A program made the position numbers and the translations under genes. The notes under the pieces were generated by a model that was not told the DNA's origin, ran no database searches, and worked only from the letters and a program-made list of their open reading frames with translations. From Promethearchaeota archaeon (lineage in GTDB: Archaea > Asgardarchaeota > Lokiarchaeia > Sigynarchaeales > SOKP01), in NCBI GenBank assembly GCA_016839845.1, contig JAEOTL010000155.1, forward strand, positions 1 through 7,451: a stretch of 7,451 nucleotides of DNA, given 5' to 3'. Positions 1 through 6,103 of this stretch are shown one piece after another. Positions within the stretch are counted from its first letter, which is position 1; each line of letters begins with the position of its first letter.

Positions 1-92
1 AACTTTAGCCATTGAGCCAAAGTTTTTTTACGATATCTTAAATGTGGATCAATATTTTTCGTTTCTTCAATTGAAATTTGAGTTATTATTAT
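1..92 (-). CDS. Probable DppC-like ABC importer permease, N-terminal fragment cut by window edge
   Basis: Seen: on the minus strand one frame stays open from position 92 to the window edge and reads, after an uncertain start, ...EETKNIDPHLRYRKKTLAQW.... A short charged tail of this kind, with an arginine/lysine-rich stretch before the first membrane helix, is usual for the second permease (DppC/OppC) of peptide-type importers. That gene normally follows DppB directly, as here (20 bp after the DppB stop). Odd: the frame has no ATG, GTG or TTG before the IDPHLRYR stretch. The only in-frame ATG (98-96) is followed at once by TGA. A near-perfect Shine-Dalgarno site, GGATGTGA (100-93), sits just before a run of ATA codons, so an ATA or ATT start is possible. 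A frameshift or sequencing error is the alternative. Only about 30 codons are visible, so the family assignment rests mainly on position. Confidence 0.4.
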   Translation of the reverse strand, partial: MIITQISIEETKNIDPHLRYRKKTLAQWLK

Positions 93-111
93 TCACATCC
101 TTAGTATAATT

Positions 112-1188
112 TCATTTATAAGTTATTCTAGGATCAATAATCGTATACATAATATCAGCAACTAGGATACCGCTGAGTATAATTATGCTTGAAAATACTA
201 AAAGTCCATTTATTACCGCGAGATCCCCACTTCTAATGGATTGAACCATCCAATAACCAAAACCAGTATAGTTAAAGCTTGTTTCAATTAGAAGAGAACC
301 AGTCAATCTTCTTGCCACACCTCCAATGATGAAATTGCTCGTTGGAATCAATGCATTTCGAAGGGCATGTTTATTGAGAACTGTGTTTTCCTGAACTCCC
401 TTTGCGCGAGCAGTTCTTATATAATCTTGTTCCAACACTTCTAACATACTTGATCTAGTTTGACGAGTAACTGAGGAGAGTGATACAATGGTCATGCAAA
501 CCATAGGAAGTACTAAATGTAATAATGTATCAAAAAGGTATCCTTGATCATTGAACAAAAAACTGTCAATAATACGGAAGTTTGTCCTGAATGCACCATC
601 GGGAGCGGGATAATAACCCAAAAGATAATCCGAAGAATTGGTATTCAAAATAGGGATGAAAAACTCACCCTGAGTAAATGCTCTAAAGGAAAAACCAATG
701 AGTAATTGTAGAACTATTGCAAACCAAAAAACTGGTAAACCTCGCCCGATGATCGCTACACTTCTGACTATGTTATCTTCAGTTTTATTCTTATGTTTTG
801 CTGAAACAATTCCTAATTTGACAGCTATGATAGGGACAATAACAGTTGGTATTATAACTAGTTCAATTGTTCTGGGTAGAATAATAGAAATTATCTTCAA
901 TACAGGCATGCCTGGTTGGATGGTATAAGATTCACCCCACTCACCCTTGAAAAAATTAGCTAAGTAAATTACTAGTCTAAGTAACACTGGTTTATCTAAT
1001 CCAAGTCTTATTCTTTCTTCTTCGACGACAAGTGGATCTACAAAACCAGCCATATTTTGCAAAACAGCGTCTTCAACTAGAGTTTGAGATATTAACCATG
1101 TAATTATCAACACTACCAATAACATTGGAAAGATAGCTAATACTCTTTTAATGAGGTAAAACACCATATTTTTAGCTTTACGAGCCAT
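112..1188 (-). CDS. ABC importer permease, DppB/OppB type
   Basis: Membrane-spanning subunit of a dipeptide/oligopeptide (or related sugar) ABC importer in the cytoplasmic membrane. Numbering below is from the upstream GTG at 1200 (362 residues). The first helix is at about 13-38 and is followed by the extracytoplasmic loop typical of DppB, with GLDKPVLLRL at 67-76. Further helices lie near 112-133, 146-170, 221-243, 287-305 and 328-350. The EAA coupling loop that docks on the ATPase is clear at 259-285 (DYIRTARAKG, then KHALRNALIP). The C-terminus has the family's IE-F--G-G pattern (305-316) and ends in DPRI (356-359). Start choice: ATG at 1188 (residue 5) is preferred because a GTGAT Shine-Dalgarno site lies 7 nt before it and overlaps the alternative GTG start at 1200. 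Length is normal to slightly long, owing to an insert at about 175-215. It is followed by a probable DppC gene and faces the binding-protein gene. The substrate cannot be read from the sequence. Confidence 0.93.
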   Translation of the reverse strand: MARKAKNMVFYLIKRVLAIFPMLLVVLIITWLISQTLVEDAVLQNMAGFVDPLVVEEERIRLGLDKPVLLRLVIYLANFFKGEWGESYTIQPGMPVLKIISIILPRTIELVIIPTVIVPIIAVKLGIVSAKHKNKTEDNIVRSVAIIGRGLPVFWFAIVLQLLIGFSFRAFTQGEFFIPILNTNSSDYLLGYYPAPDGAFRTNFRIIDSFLFNDQGYLFDTLLHLVLPMVCMTIVSLSSVTRQTRSSMLEVLEQDYIRTARAKGVQENTVLNKHALRNALIPTSNFIIGGVARRLTGSLLIETSFNYTGFGYWMVQSIRSGDLAVINGLLVFSSIIILSGILVADIMYTIIDPRITYK

Positions 1189-1194
1189 GTTACT

Positions 1195-1200
1195 AATCAC
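1195..1200 (-). promoter_or_regulatory. Ribosome binding site that decides the permease start
   Basis: On the minus strand GTGATT matches the GGTGATC part of the archaeal Shine-Dalgarno sequence and lies 7 nt before the ATG at 1188. The same bases contain the GTG that a longest-frame call would use as start, so the longer call probably places the start inside the ribosome binding site. No purine-rich site is seen upstream of that GTG. Confidence 0.55.
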
Positions 1201-1210
1201 TTTGTTTTCA

Positions 1211-1294
1211 GGTAATTATCTTTTCTGTCGGTAATTATATAAAAACTTTTATTTCTAGATACTCTAATTTTACCAAATTAAGGTAAATATTACC
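1211..1294. promoter_or_regulatory. Cluster of GGTAA/TTACC half-sites, candidate operator
   Basis: Five copies of one half-site occur in 84 bp. GGTAATTAT is at 1211-1219 and again at 1230-1238; TTTACC (1269-1274) is paired with GGTAAA (1282-1287) as an inverted repeat with a 7-bp spacer; and TTACC (1290-1294) forms a second inverted repeat with the same GGTAA (spacer ATA). The first two copies lie in the region where the permease transcript should start, the second overlapping the TATA box; the others lie upstream of it. This fits binding of a dimeric regulator. The motif is not seen in the TetR/sulfatase gap, so a different regulator is likely. Confidence 0.4.
1235..1245 (-). promoter_or_regulatory. 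Archaeal-type promoter (TATA box) of the permease operon
   Basis: Read on the minus strand the site is TTTTTATATAA, close to the archaeal TATA consensus, with a purine-rich stretch (AAATAAAAG) directly upstream as a possible TFB-recognition element. Transcription would start about 25 bp downstream, near 1210-1215, leaving a leader of about 25 nt before the ATG at 1188. Confidence 0.5.
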
Positions 1295-1374
1295 GTTTTA
1301 GCTAGTTGATGATACTTAATTTTAAATTCGGTTAATATTATCTATCTTTACTTCTTAATAAATTTTAAACAAGG

Positions 1375-1382
1375 TTTAAATA
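1375..1382 (+). promoter_or_regulatory. Candidate TATA box of the solute-binding protein gene
   Basis: TTTAAATA preceded by ACAAGG fits an archaeal TATA box with an upstream recognition element. The expected start site is near 1405, giving a leader of about 75 nt that contains the 1406-1430 inverted repeat and the A12T6 tract. The region is so AT-rich that other TATA-like sites exist, so the choice is tentative. Confidence 0.4.
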
Positions 1383-1405
1383 TTAATACAACATAGATAG
1401 GAAAT

Positions 1406-1430
1406 AATCATTAAAATCAAATTAATGATT
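1406..1430. repeat. Perfect 9+9 bp inverted repeat in the leader of the binding-protein gene
   Basis: AATCATTAA (1406-1414) and TTAATGATT (1422-1430) are exact reverse complements with a 7-bp spacer. The element falls at the expected transcription start of the downstream gene, so it could be an operator or an RNA hairpin at the 5' end of the message. The arms are AT-rich, so chance occurrence is possible. Confidence 0.4.
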
Positions 1431-1444
1431 TAATAATCTAATCC

Positions 1445-1462
1445 AAAAAAAAAAAATTTTTT
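1445..1462. other. A12T6 homopolymer tract
   Basis: Twelve A residues are followed directly by six T residues, 20 bp before the start codon of the binding-protein gene. Such tracts are stiff and curved and can change length by slippage. It lies inside the expected leader, just upstream of the GTGA ribosome binding site at 1472-1475. Confidence 0.6.
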
Positions 1463-1482
1463 CAGAAACAAGTGAACTAAAA

Positions 1483-3603
1483 ATGAAAAAAAATTTACGT
1501 AATTTCTACATAATCTTAGTACTCAGTACAATAATAATACCGATTTTCCCTGTTATTGCGGCACCTCAGACTAGTCAAGATGACGATGTTATTTTAAAAT
1601 CAGCCTATGCAGGAACTGAACCATCTAAATGGGATCCCGTAACTTATCAACCGAATACTGTCCGAGCTTTTTATGCAATTAACTGTTTAGAAAACCTATT
1701 TTATATTCCTGCTGGATGGGAAGGAGATTGGGATGATGTCGGTCCTGAACTAGCAACTGATTGGACGATTGAATGGTGGACTCCTGATGTTGATCACAGT
1801 GGGGGTGTAAAAGCGATGAATCTTACCTTACGAGATAATGTTACTTTTCATGATGGTTCAGCATGGAACTCTACAGTTGCAGCGTGGAACATAAACCGAT
1901 CAATTTGGATCAATGGGGGTTTTGGTTCAGGAACACCTAAAGCAAATATGGGTAACATTTTTTTCAAAGCAGCAGATTTCGCACCCTATTATACATCAGA
2001 ATGGAACTTCTCAACCATAACTCCTGCAACACCATGCTCCTATGGAGGATTAACAAATACTGTTGCAAGTGAGGGCATGCATGGATATGTTCCATGGATA
2101 AAAAGAGTTGTAACTTATCCCGCTGATCCATTGAAATTAAGAATTGAATGGAATGCCTGGAATCCAAGACCGTTTGCTACGTTCACTGCTGACGTACCAG
2201 GTCAAGTGCATCGAATAATTTCGATGCAAGCATATGCTACAAATTATACCATAGAAGAAATACCTGGTTACAGTAGTACAGAGGTCGAGCACGTGATAGG
2301 TACCGGACCTTATAAATTTGTGGCTCACGCTGACATCGCTCTCGGGGGAGGTTCCGTTATAAAAAATGATGCTTGGTGGAATGCTACAGCTATGCAAGCT
2401 ATGGGATTATTTGAAGTAGATGAATACCAAATATTTTACTATCCCCGTGGTGCAGAAGGAGAGCAAGCAAGACAATTAGCCTTCCTGAGTGGAGAGCTTG
2501 ATATCGCAGCCGATGTACCCGCAAGTCCTCTCGATTATGATCAAGTAGTAGCTTCAGTTAATCATGAGTATATGGAAAATGGTCTTCACGCGGGATCTCA
2601 CCCAGGTATTTGGCTAAATTGTGTCAATGAATCAGCATATTGGACAAGTCCGGGTGTTTTAAATTTTGATATACCTGGACCTCTCCCAACGATTAAGCAG
2701 GTTTTTGGAAATCCAAATGGTATACCTCGAGCGATTCGACAAGCCTTATCATACTCATTTGATTATGATACCTATATAAACACAGAGAAGGGAGGACGAG
2801 CAGTCCGATCGAGCTTAGTGGGAGCGGGCAATGAGTATTATAATCCTAGTATCACACTCCCCGGCAATGATCTCGCAGTAGCACGAGCTAAAATTCTGGC
2901 TGCCTATCCAACTGAATGTTCAGCTAGAGGTTTAGATGGAAGCAGTAATAGTTCAGAATGGATACTTATTGGAGAGACTAATCCTATATGGACTGGAGAA
3001 TTTCACTATGATGATAGGTTTTTAGAGACGGTCGGATATATGGAAGATGCTGCTCATCAAATTGGGTGTGATTTTGATACTGTTTATCATGCTGCGGGAA
3101 TATGGCCCGATATTCAAGCTGGAGTACTTCAAATCTTAGCAGCGAGCTCCTTTGCTATTGGTATTCCCACACCAGAAGTTAATGTATGGGCTTATCTATC
3201 GGTATTCTACAAGACCGCTGATGTAATGGCTTTACTTCAAGCCAGAACGCGTAACTTCCCTTTCCTAACAAATAGCACAATTGATGGTTACTTATTTGAT
3301 ATTTATCTTAATAATGGAACCGCCAAACAAGATGCCTATGATGTTTTAGCATATACGATGCAAAATATTATTTGCCCCCAGCTCTTTACTATTCAACCAT
3401 TGGTTGGAATAGCACATTCTAAAGAATGGGAAGTTCATGCAAGTTATTGGGGGGCTGGTGCCTGGATAACACAGACGGGTTATGAATGGATATATCCAGC
3501 AGATGTAATACCAGGATATACAATCCCGATTCTTATAACATTTTCAACCTTAGCAATGATGGGTATTATTTATGTAATTATACGCAAGAAAAAAATCAAG
3601 TGA
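1483..3603 (+). CDS. Secreted, membrane-anchored solute-binding protein of a peptide-type ABC importer (SBP_bac_5 family)
   Basis: Extracellular receptor that hands its ligand to the DppB/DppC permease pair. The 706-residue protein opens with a signal peptide (basic KKNLR, hydrophobic core about 8-24, likely cut after VIAA at 24-27). Family marks are ELATDW (89-94), the LRDNVTFHDG strand-turn (116-125), GTGPYKF (273-279), the LAFLSGELDIA segment (332-342) and RAIRQALSYSFDYDTYI (416-432). About eleven N-x-S/T sequons suggest surface glycosylation. The C-terminus has PGY (677-679), one hydrophobic helix (about 681-700) and RKKKIK: an anchor, or a sorting signal like PGF-CTERM. It is longer than the usual 500-600 residues. 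Trp/Tyr-rich stretches in the ligand half would suit sugars as well as peptides, so the substrate is open. The start is supported by GTGA (1472-1475) 7 nt before the ATG. It is divergent from the permease gene. Confidence 0.92.
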   Translation: MKKNLRNFYIILVLSTIIIPIFPVIAAPQTSQDDDVILKSAYAGTEPSKWDPVTYQPNTVRAFYAINCLENLFYIPAGWEGDWDDVGPELATDWTIEWWTPDVDHSGGVKAMNLTLRDNVTFHDGSAWNSTVAAWNINRSIWINGGFGSGTPKANMGNIFFKAADFAPYYTSEWNFSTITPATPCSYGGLTNTVASEGMHGYVPWIKRVVTYPADPLKLRIEWNAWNPRPFATFTADVPGQVHRIISMQAYATNYTIEEIPGYSSTEVEHVIGTGPYKFVAHADIALGGGSVIKNDAWWNATAMQAMGLFEVDEYQIFYYPRGAEGEQARQLAFLSGELDIAADVPASPLDYDQVVASVNHEYMENGLHAGSHPGIWLNCVNESAYWTSPGVLNFDIPGPLPTIKQVFGNPNGIPRAIRQALSYSFDYDTYINTEKGGRAVRSSLVGAGNEYYNPSITLPGNDLAVARAKILAAYPTECSARGLDGSSNSSEWILIGETNPIWTGEFHYDDRFLETVGYMEDAAHQIGCDFDTVYHAAGIWPDIQAGVLQILAASSFAIGIPTPEVNVWAYLSVFYKTADVMALLQARTRNFPFLTNSTIDGYLFDIYLNNGTAKQDAYDVLAYTMQNIICPQLFTIQPLVGIAHSKEWEVHASYWGAGAWITQTGYEWIYPADVIPGYTIPILITFSTLAMMGIIYVIIRKKKIK

Positions 3604-3625
3604 AACAAGAAATATTAAAAATCTC

Positions 3626-3636
3626 TTTTTTTTTTT
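3626..3636 (+). terminator. Oligo-T transcription terminator of the binding-protein gene
   Basis: A run of eleven T residues begins 22 bp after the stop codon, without a preceding GC-rich hairpin. Oligo-T alone is the usual archaeal termination signal. The rest of the convergent gap to 3717 shows no gene; on the minus strand only short T runs follow the TetR gene. Confidence 0.6.
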
Positions 3637-3717
3637 AATTTAATAAAATTTTATATTTAAGAAGCAGGTATAAGTAAATTCTCAGAAAGATTAAATACGA
3701 TTACCCTACTCTTTCTT

Positions 3718-4404
3718 TTACTTTCTCATCATTGTCAAAAATTTTCGAAGTTGTTTTTGATAGAATTCTCTATTAGCATCAATAAAATTCGTATATCTTG
3801 TTTCAATCTTTTCCTCCTTCAGTGAAAAATTACCCTCTGAGCGAAGTCTACTTATAGCATTTTCAACCATCGCTGCTCCAACACTGATTTGAAATAGAAA
3901 AATTGTTATCATTAAAGAGTCATAATTATATATTTCCTCATGTTTTATTGCTTCTTCCACAATTTCTTGTATAAATTCTATCAATGGAAAGGTGACGTTC
4001 AATTCTTCATAAGGTCCTATTTTTGTCGATTTGGGGGGTGGGTATAAAAACATAAAGCGAGCTATTTCTTGGTTAGAACTACAGAACTCCAAGAAAAATT
4101 CAGATAATTTAAGCATTAGGTCAATTTTGGAACCATTATGATTTTCTTTGATTCTAATAAACTTATTTTTAAGTGAATTCAGATATCGAACCCTAAGAGC
4201 GAACCATAGCTCTCTCTTACTTTCAAAATAATGGTATATATTACCCCTTGATGACATATTCATTTTTTTAGCTAATGCTTCTGAGGTTAGTTTAAAGCTT
4301 CCTTCACTTTCAAGTAACTCTTGAGCAACATCTAAAATTAATTCTACTTTCTTAGTTTTCTTTTGCGTTATTTTAGAAGAGTTACTTTTGTTTGTAGAGT
4401 TCAT
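3718..4404 (-). CDS. TetR/AcrR-family transcriptional regulator
   Basis: DNA-binding repressor or activator of 228 residues that should act as a dimer. The N-terminal tail (1-19) is Ser/Asn/Lys-rich. Helix 1 is at about 20-34 (ILDVAQELLESEG), and the helix-turn-helix at 38-66 shows the TetR pattern LTSEALAKKMNMSS--NIYHYF--KREL, including the typical YHYF-x-SKREL ending. The rest (70-228) is helical and variable, as expected of the ligand-binding/dimer domain; the ligand is not predictable. It faces the sulfatase pair across a 178-bp gap that holds two copies of a 16-bp motif, so control of itself and the sulfatases is the simplest reading. No clear Shine-Dalgarno site precedes the ATG; the predicted leader is short (about 28 nt). 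No member of similar function is recognised, so no gene name is given. Confidence 0.88.
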   Translation of the reverse strand: MNSTNKSNSSKITQKKTKKVELILDVAQELLESEGSFKLTSEALAKKMNMSSRGNIYHYFESKRELWFALRVRYLNSLKNKFIRIKENHNGSKIDLMLKLSEFFLEFCSSNQEIARFMFLYPPPKSTKIGPYEELNVTFPLIEFIQEIVEEAIKHEEIYNYDSLMITIFLFQISVGAAMVENAISRLRSEGNFSLKEEKIETRYTNFIDANREFYQKQLRKFLTMMRK

Positions 4405-4452
4405 AAGAATTATTTTTTATTTCACTTATTGATGATATGAATGTTTCCTTTA

Positions 4453-4463
4453 ACTTATATTTG
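4453..4463 (-). promoter_or_regulatory. Candidate TATA box of the TetR gene
   Basis: On the minus strand AAATATAAGTT resembles an archaeal TATA box. Transcription would begin near 4430, about 28 nt before the ATG at 4404. The first operator-like repeat (4461-4476) touches its upstream edge, where TFB would bind, which suits autoregulation. Confidence 0.35.
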
Positions 4464-4476
4464 ATCCTTGTTCAAA
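4461..4476 (+). promoter_or_regulatory. Operator-like direct repeat, copy 1
   Basis: TTGATCCTTGTTCAAA matches copy 2 at 4536-4551 in 14 of 16 positions. It is partly palindromic (TTGA...TCAA ends around a 7-bp centre), as TetR operators are. It lies 57 bp upstream of the TetR start codon and abuts that gene's TATA box. Confidence 0.5.
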
Positions 4477-4512
4477 ATATTCATTTCAATAGATTCAAAG
4501 ATTATGACAAAG

Positions 4513-4531
4513 ATTAAATAAGATACATATT
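4513..4531 (+). promoter_or_regulatory. Candidate TATA region of the sulfatase operon
   Basis: Two overlapping AT-rich boxes, ATTAAATAAG (4513-4522) and TACATATTA (4524-4532), could serve as TATA element. Start sites would fall near 4543 or 4555, inside or just beyond operator-like copy 2. The leader would be about 28-40 nt. The exact element cannot be chosen by eye. Confidence 0.35.
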
Positions 4532-4535
4532 AATT

Positions 4536-4551
4536 TTGATCATTGTTCGAA
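4536..4551 (+). promoter_or_regulatory. Operator-like direct repeat, copy 2
   Basis: TTGATCATTGTTCGAA repeats copy 1 with two substitutions, 75 bp away start to start. It lies 31 bp before the sulfatase ATG, over the expected transcription start, where a bound repressor would block initiation. Confidence 0.5.
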
Positions 4552-4582
4552 TTTTTAAAACATAGAAAAAATGTAATCAATT

Positions 4583-6076
4583 ATGACAAAAAAGCCAAAT
4601 ATAATCTATATTTTTTCTGATCAGCACCGCGGTGATACTTTGGGATGTGTTGGTCATCCTGCAGTAATTACACCTAACTTAGATAAATTAGCGTCTGAAG
4701 GTGTTACCTTTACTAGATGTTACACGAATTCACCACTATGTATGCCCGCGAGGGCTTCCATGATGACCGGTCAATATGTTTGCGAACATGGTATCTGGAC
4801 AAATAATAATGAAGCAGATCCCTTAGTATGTCCAAGTCACGTACGAAATATTCGAGATGCCGGATATCATACTGCTGTTATTGGCAAAACACATCTTTAT
4901 CGCCATGGAGGAAGAACATCAACGTGGGAAGATACTAGAGAAAAAATTCAAGTGATAAAGGATTGGGGTTTTGTAGATATTCATGAGTTGACAGGACCCC
5001 TCGCTACAGGAAGACATGATTCCCCTTATACGGATTATCTTAAAGAGAAGGGGTTGCTAAAGAAACATAGGGAATATATAGCTGATTATGCTATAAATTG
5101 GGCACGAGGTACTGCTAAACCCTGGACGGAACCTCCATGCCCACTTCCTACTGAAGCACATTTAGATAGTTATACCGGACGTACTGCGGTGGAATGGATA
5201 GAAAATTATGGCGGTGATAAACCATTTTATCTTCAGATTCTATTTCCCGGACCACATGATCCATTTGATTCACCTCAAGAATATAGAGATATGTACAAAC
5301 CTGAAGAAATGCCAATAGGAATAATGGATTGGCCAGAAAAACCTGTAGCTAGATATGTGAGAATGGTATTGCATTGGAGTGGGCTTAAAGGTATGACACC
5401 AGCACAAAAACAAACTTTGCGAACCTTCTATTATGCCAAGATTACCTTGATTGATGATTACATCGGAAGAATAATGGAAGTTCTAGAGAAAAAAGGTTTA
5501 CTAGATAATACGTGGATTATTTATAATTCAGATCATGGTGAAATGCTGGGAGATCATATGATGAGCCATAAAATCGTATTTTATGATGGGGCCCTACGTG
5601 TTCCTTTAATTATTAGGCCCCCTGGTGGTATTAAAGGTTGGCAGTGCCAAGGATTAACTGATCATCTTGATATAGCTGTATCTTTAATTGACATAGCACA
5701 AGCTGATCCTTTATCTGGATCTGATGGTAAATCTCTTATTCCTCAGATTTTAAACGGTCCCAATAACCCTGAAGCTCAAATAGGAAAAGAAGTTATCTTT
5801 AGTGAGGTTTATGGATTCTCAATGGTTTGTAATGAACGATATAAAATGGCTATTGATCCAAGAACTCAAAAACCTGTTGAATTATATGATCTTGAGGATA
5901 ATCCTAATGAACTCCTAAACTTAGTACGAGATCCCACACTTGAAACTGTACGTCAGGAATTGCTAGATAATCATTTTACAAAGTTGCTCAAACGTTTAGA
6001 TAAAGAGAAGTTAAAAAACATGAATGTTAATGGGCTTAGTAGACAAATCGAAAAAGAAATTGAAAAAGAAAACTAA
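4583..6076 (+). CDS. Cytoplasmic sulfatase, Cys-type formylglycine (alkaline phosphatase superfamily), copy 1
   Basis: Predicted to hydrolyse a sulfate ester, or possibly a phosphate diester or phosphonate monoester. The 497-residue protein starts directly with the first core strand (PNIIYIFSDQHRGD, 5-18) and has no signal peptide, so it should be cytoplasmic. Active-site elements are all visible: metal ligands D13 and Q14; C53 in CMPAR (53-57) followed by TG (62-63), the formylglycine site; GKTHL with K102 and H104; GPHDPF with H225; SDHGE with D317 and H318; and K330 after MSH. CMPAR has Met where Ser/Ala/Thr is commoner. Activation needs a maturase (anSME or FGE), not in the window. The C-terminal YDLEDNPNELLNL (435-447) is a usual family ending, then a Lys/Glu-rich tail. 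First gene of a probable two-gene operon. DQHR and SDHGEMLGDH also occur in phosphonate monoester hydrolases, so the substrate is open. No strong Shine-Dalgarno site is seen. Confidence 0.9.
   Translation: MTKKPNIIYIFSDQHRGDTLGCVGHPAVITPNLDKLASEGVTFTRCYTNSPLCMPARASMMTGQYVCEHGIWTNNNEADPLVCPSHVRNIRDAGYHTAVIGKTHLYRHGGRTSTWEDTREKIQVIKDWGFVDIHELTGPLATGRHDSPYTDYLKEKGLLKKHREYIADYAINWARGTAKPWTEPPCPLPTEAHLDSYTGRTAVEWIENYGGDKPFYLQILFPGPHDPFDSPQEYRDMYKPEEMPIGIMDWPEKPVARYVRMVLHWSGLKGMTPAQKQTLRTFYYAKITLIDDYIGRIMEVLEKKGLLDNTWIIYNSDHGEMLGDHMMSHKIVFYDGALRVPLIIRPPGGIKGWQCQGLTDHLDIAVSLIDIAQADPLSGSDGKSLIPQILNGPNNPEAQIGKEVIFSEVYGFSMVCNERYKMAIDPRTQKPVELYDLEDNPNELLNLVRDPTLETVRQELLDNHFTKLLKRLDKEKLKNMNVNGLSRQIEKEIEKEN
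4595..4735 (+). repeat. Near-identical block A shared by the two sulfatases (partner 6116-6256)
   Basis: Codons 5-51 of the two genes differ at only 5 of 141 bases. Only one codon difference is silent (codon 22, TGT/TGC), against three replacements (codons 19, 42, 46). Directly after the block, codons 55-70 already show about seven silent changes. The sharp boundary suggests recent gene conversion. Confidence 0.8.
5273..5397 (+). repeat. Near-identical block B shared by the two sulfatases (partner 6782-6906)
   Basis: The first 67 bp are identical. Across codons 231-271 there are no silent differences and five replacements (codons 253, 255, 258, 261, 264). The next 58 codons (273-330) carry about 19 silent differences, so this is another sharply bounded block. 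Confidence 0.8.
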
Positions 6077-6078
6077 TT

Positions 6079-6096
6079 AAATTAATGAATTAATTT
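6079..6096. repeat. Small AT palindrome between the sulfatase genes
   Basis: AAATTAAT (6079-6086) and ATTAATTT (6089-6096) are exact reverse complements around GA, within the 27-bp gap. It is followed by a T run reaching 6099, but with pure A-T pairing the stem would be weak. It could be a minor processing or attenuation site, or chance in AT-rich DNA. The gap is too short for a separate promoter to be likely. Confidence 0.3.
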
Positions 6097-6103
6097 TTTA
6101 ATC

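Noticed and set aside
421..436. A stretch similar to the TetR operator candidate (ATCTTGTTCCAA) inside the permease gene
   Set aside because: It is a weak match and encodes conserved residues of the EAA-loop region (LEQDYI), so its sequence is explained by coding constraint.
698..928. Open frame of 76 codons on the plus strand inside the permease gene
   Set aside because: It lies wholly opposite the well-supported DppB coding sequence, has no family pattern and no ribosome binding site. Its hydrophobic look comes from the antisense of membrane-helix codons.
1964..2397. Two overlapping minus-strand frames (67 and 86 codons) within the binding-protein gene
   Set aside because: They are antisense to a clear SBP_bac_5 coding region, have no recognisable features, and are of a length expected by chance.
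6079..6103. Palindrome plus T run as a terminator between the two sulfatases
   Set aside because: The stem is only A-T pairs, the T run is short, and the next gene starts within a few bases without room for its own promoter, so co-transcription is more likely.
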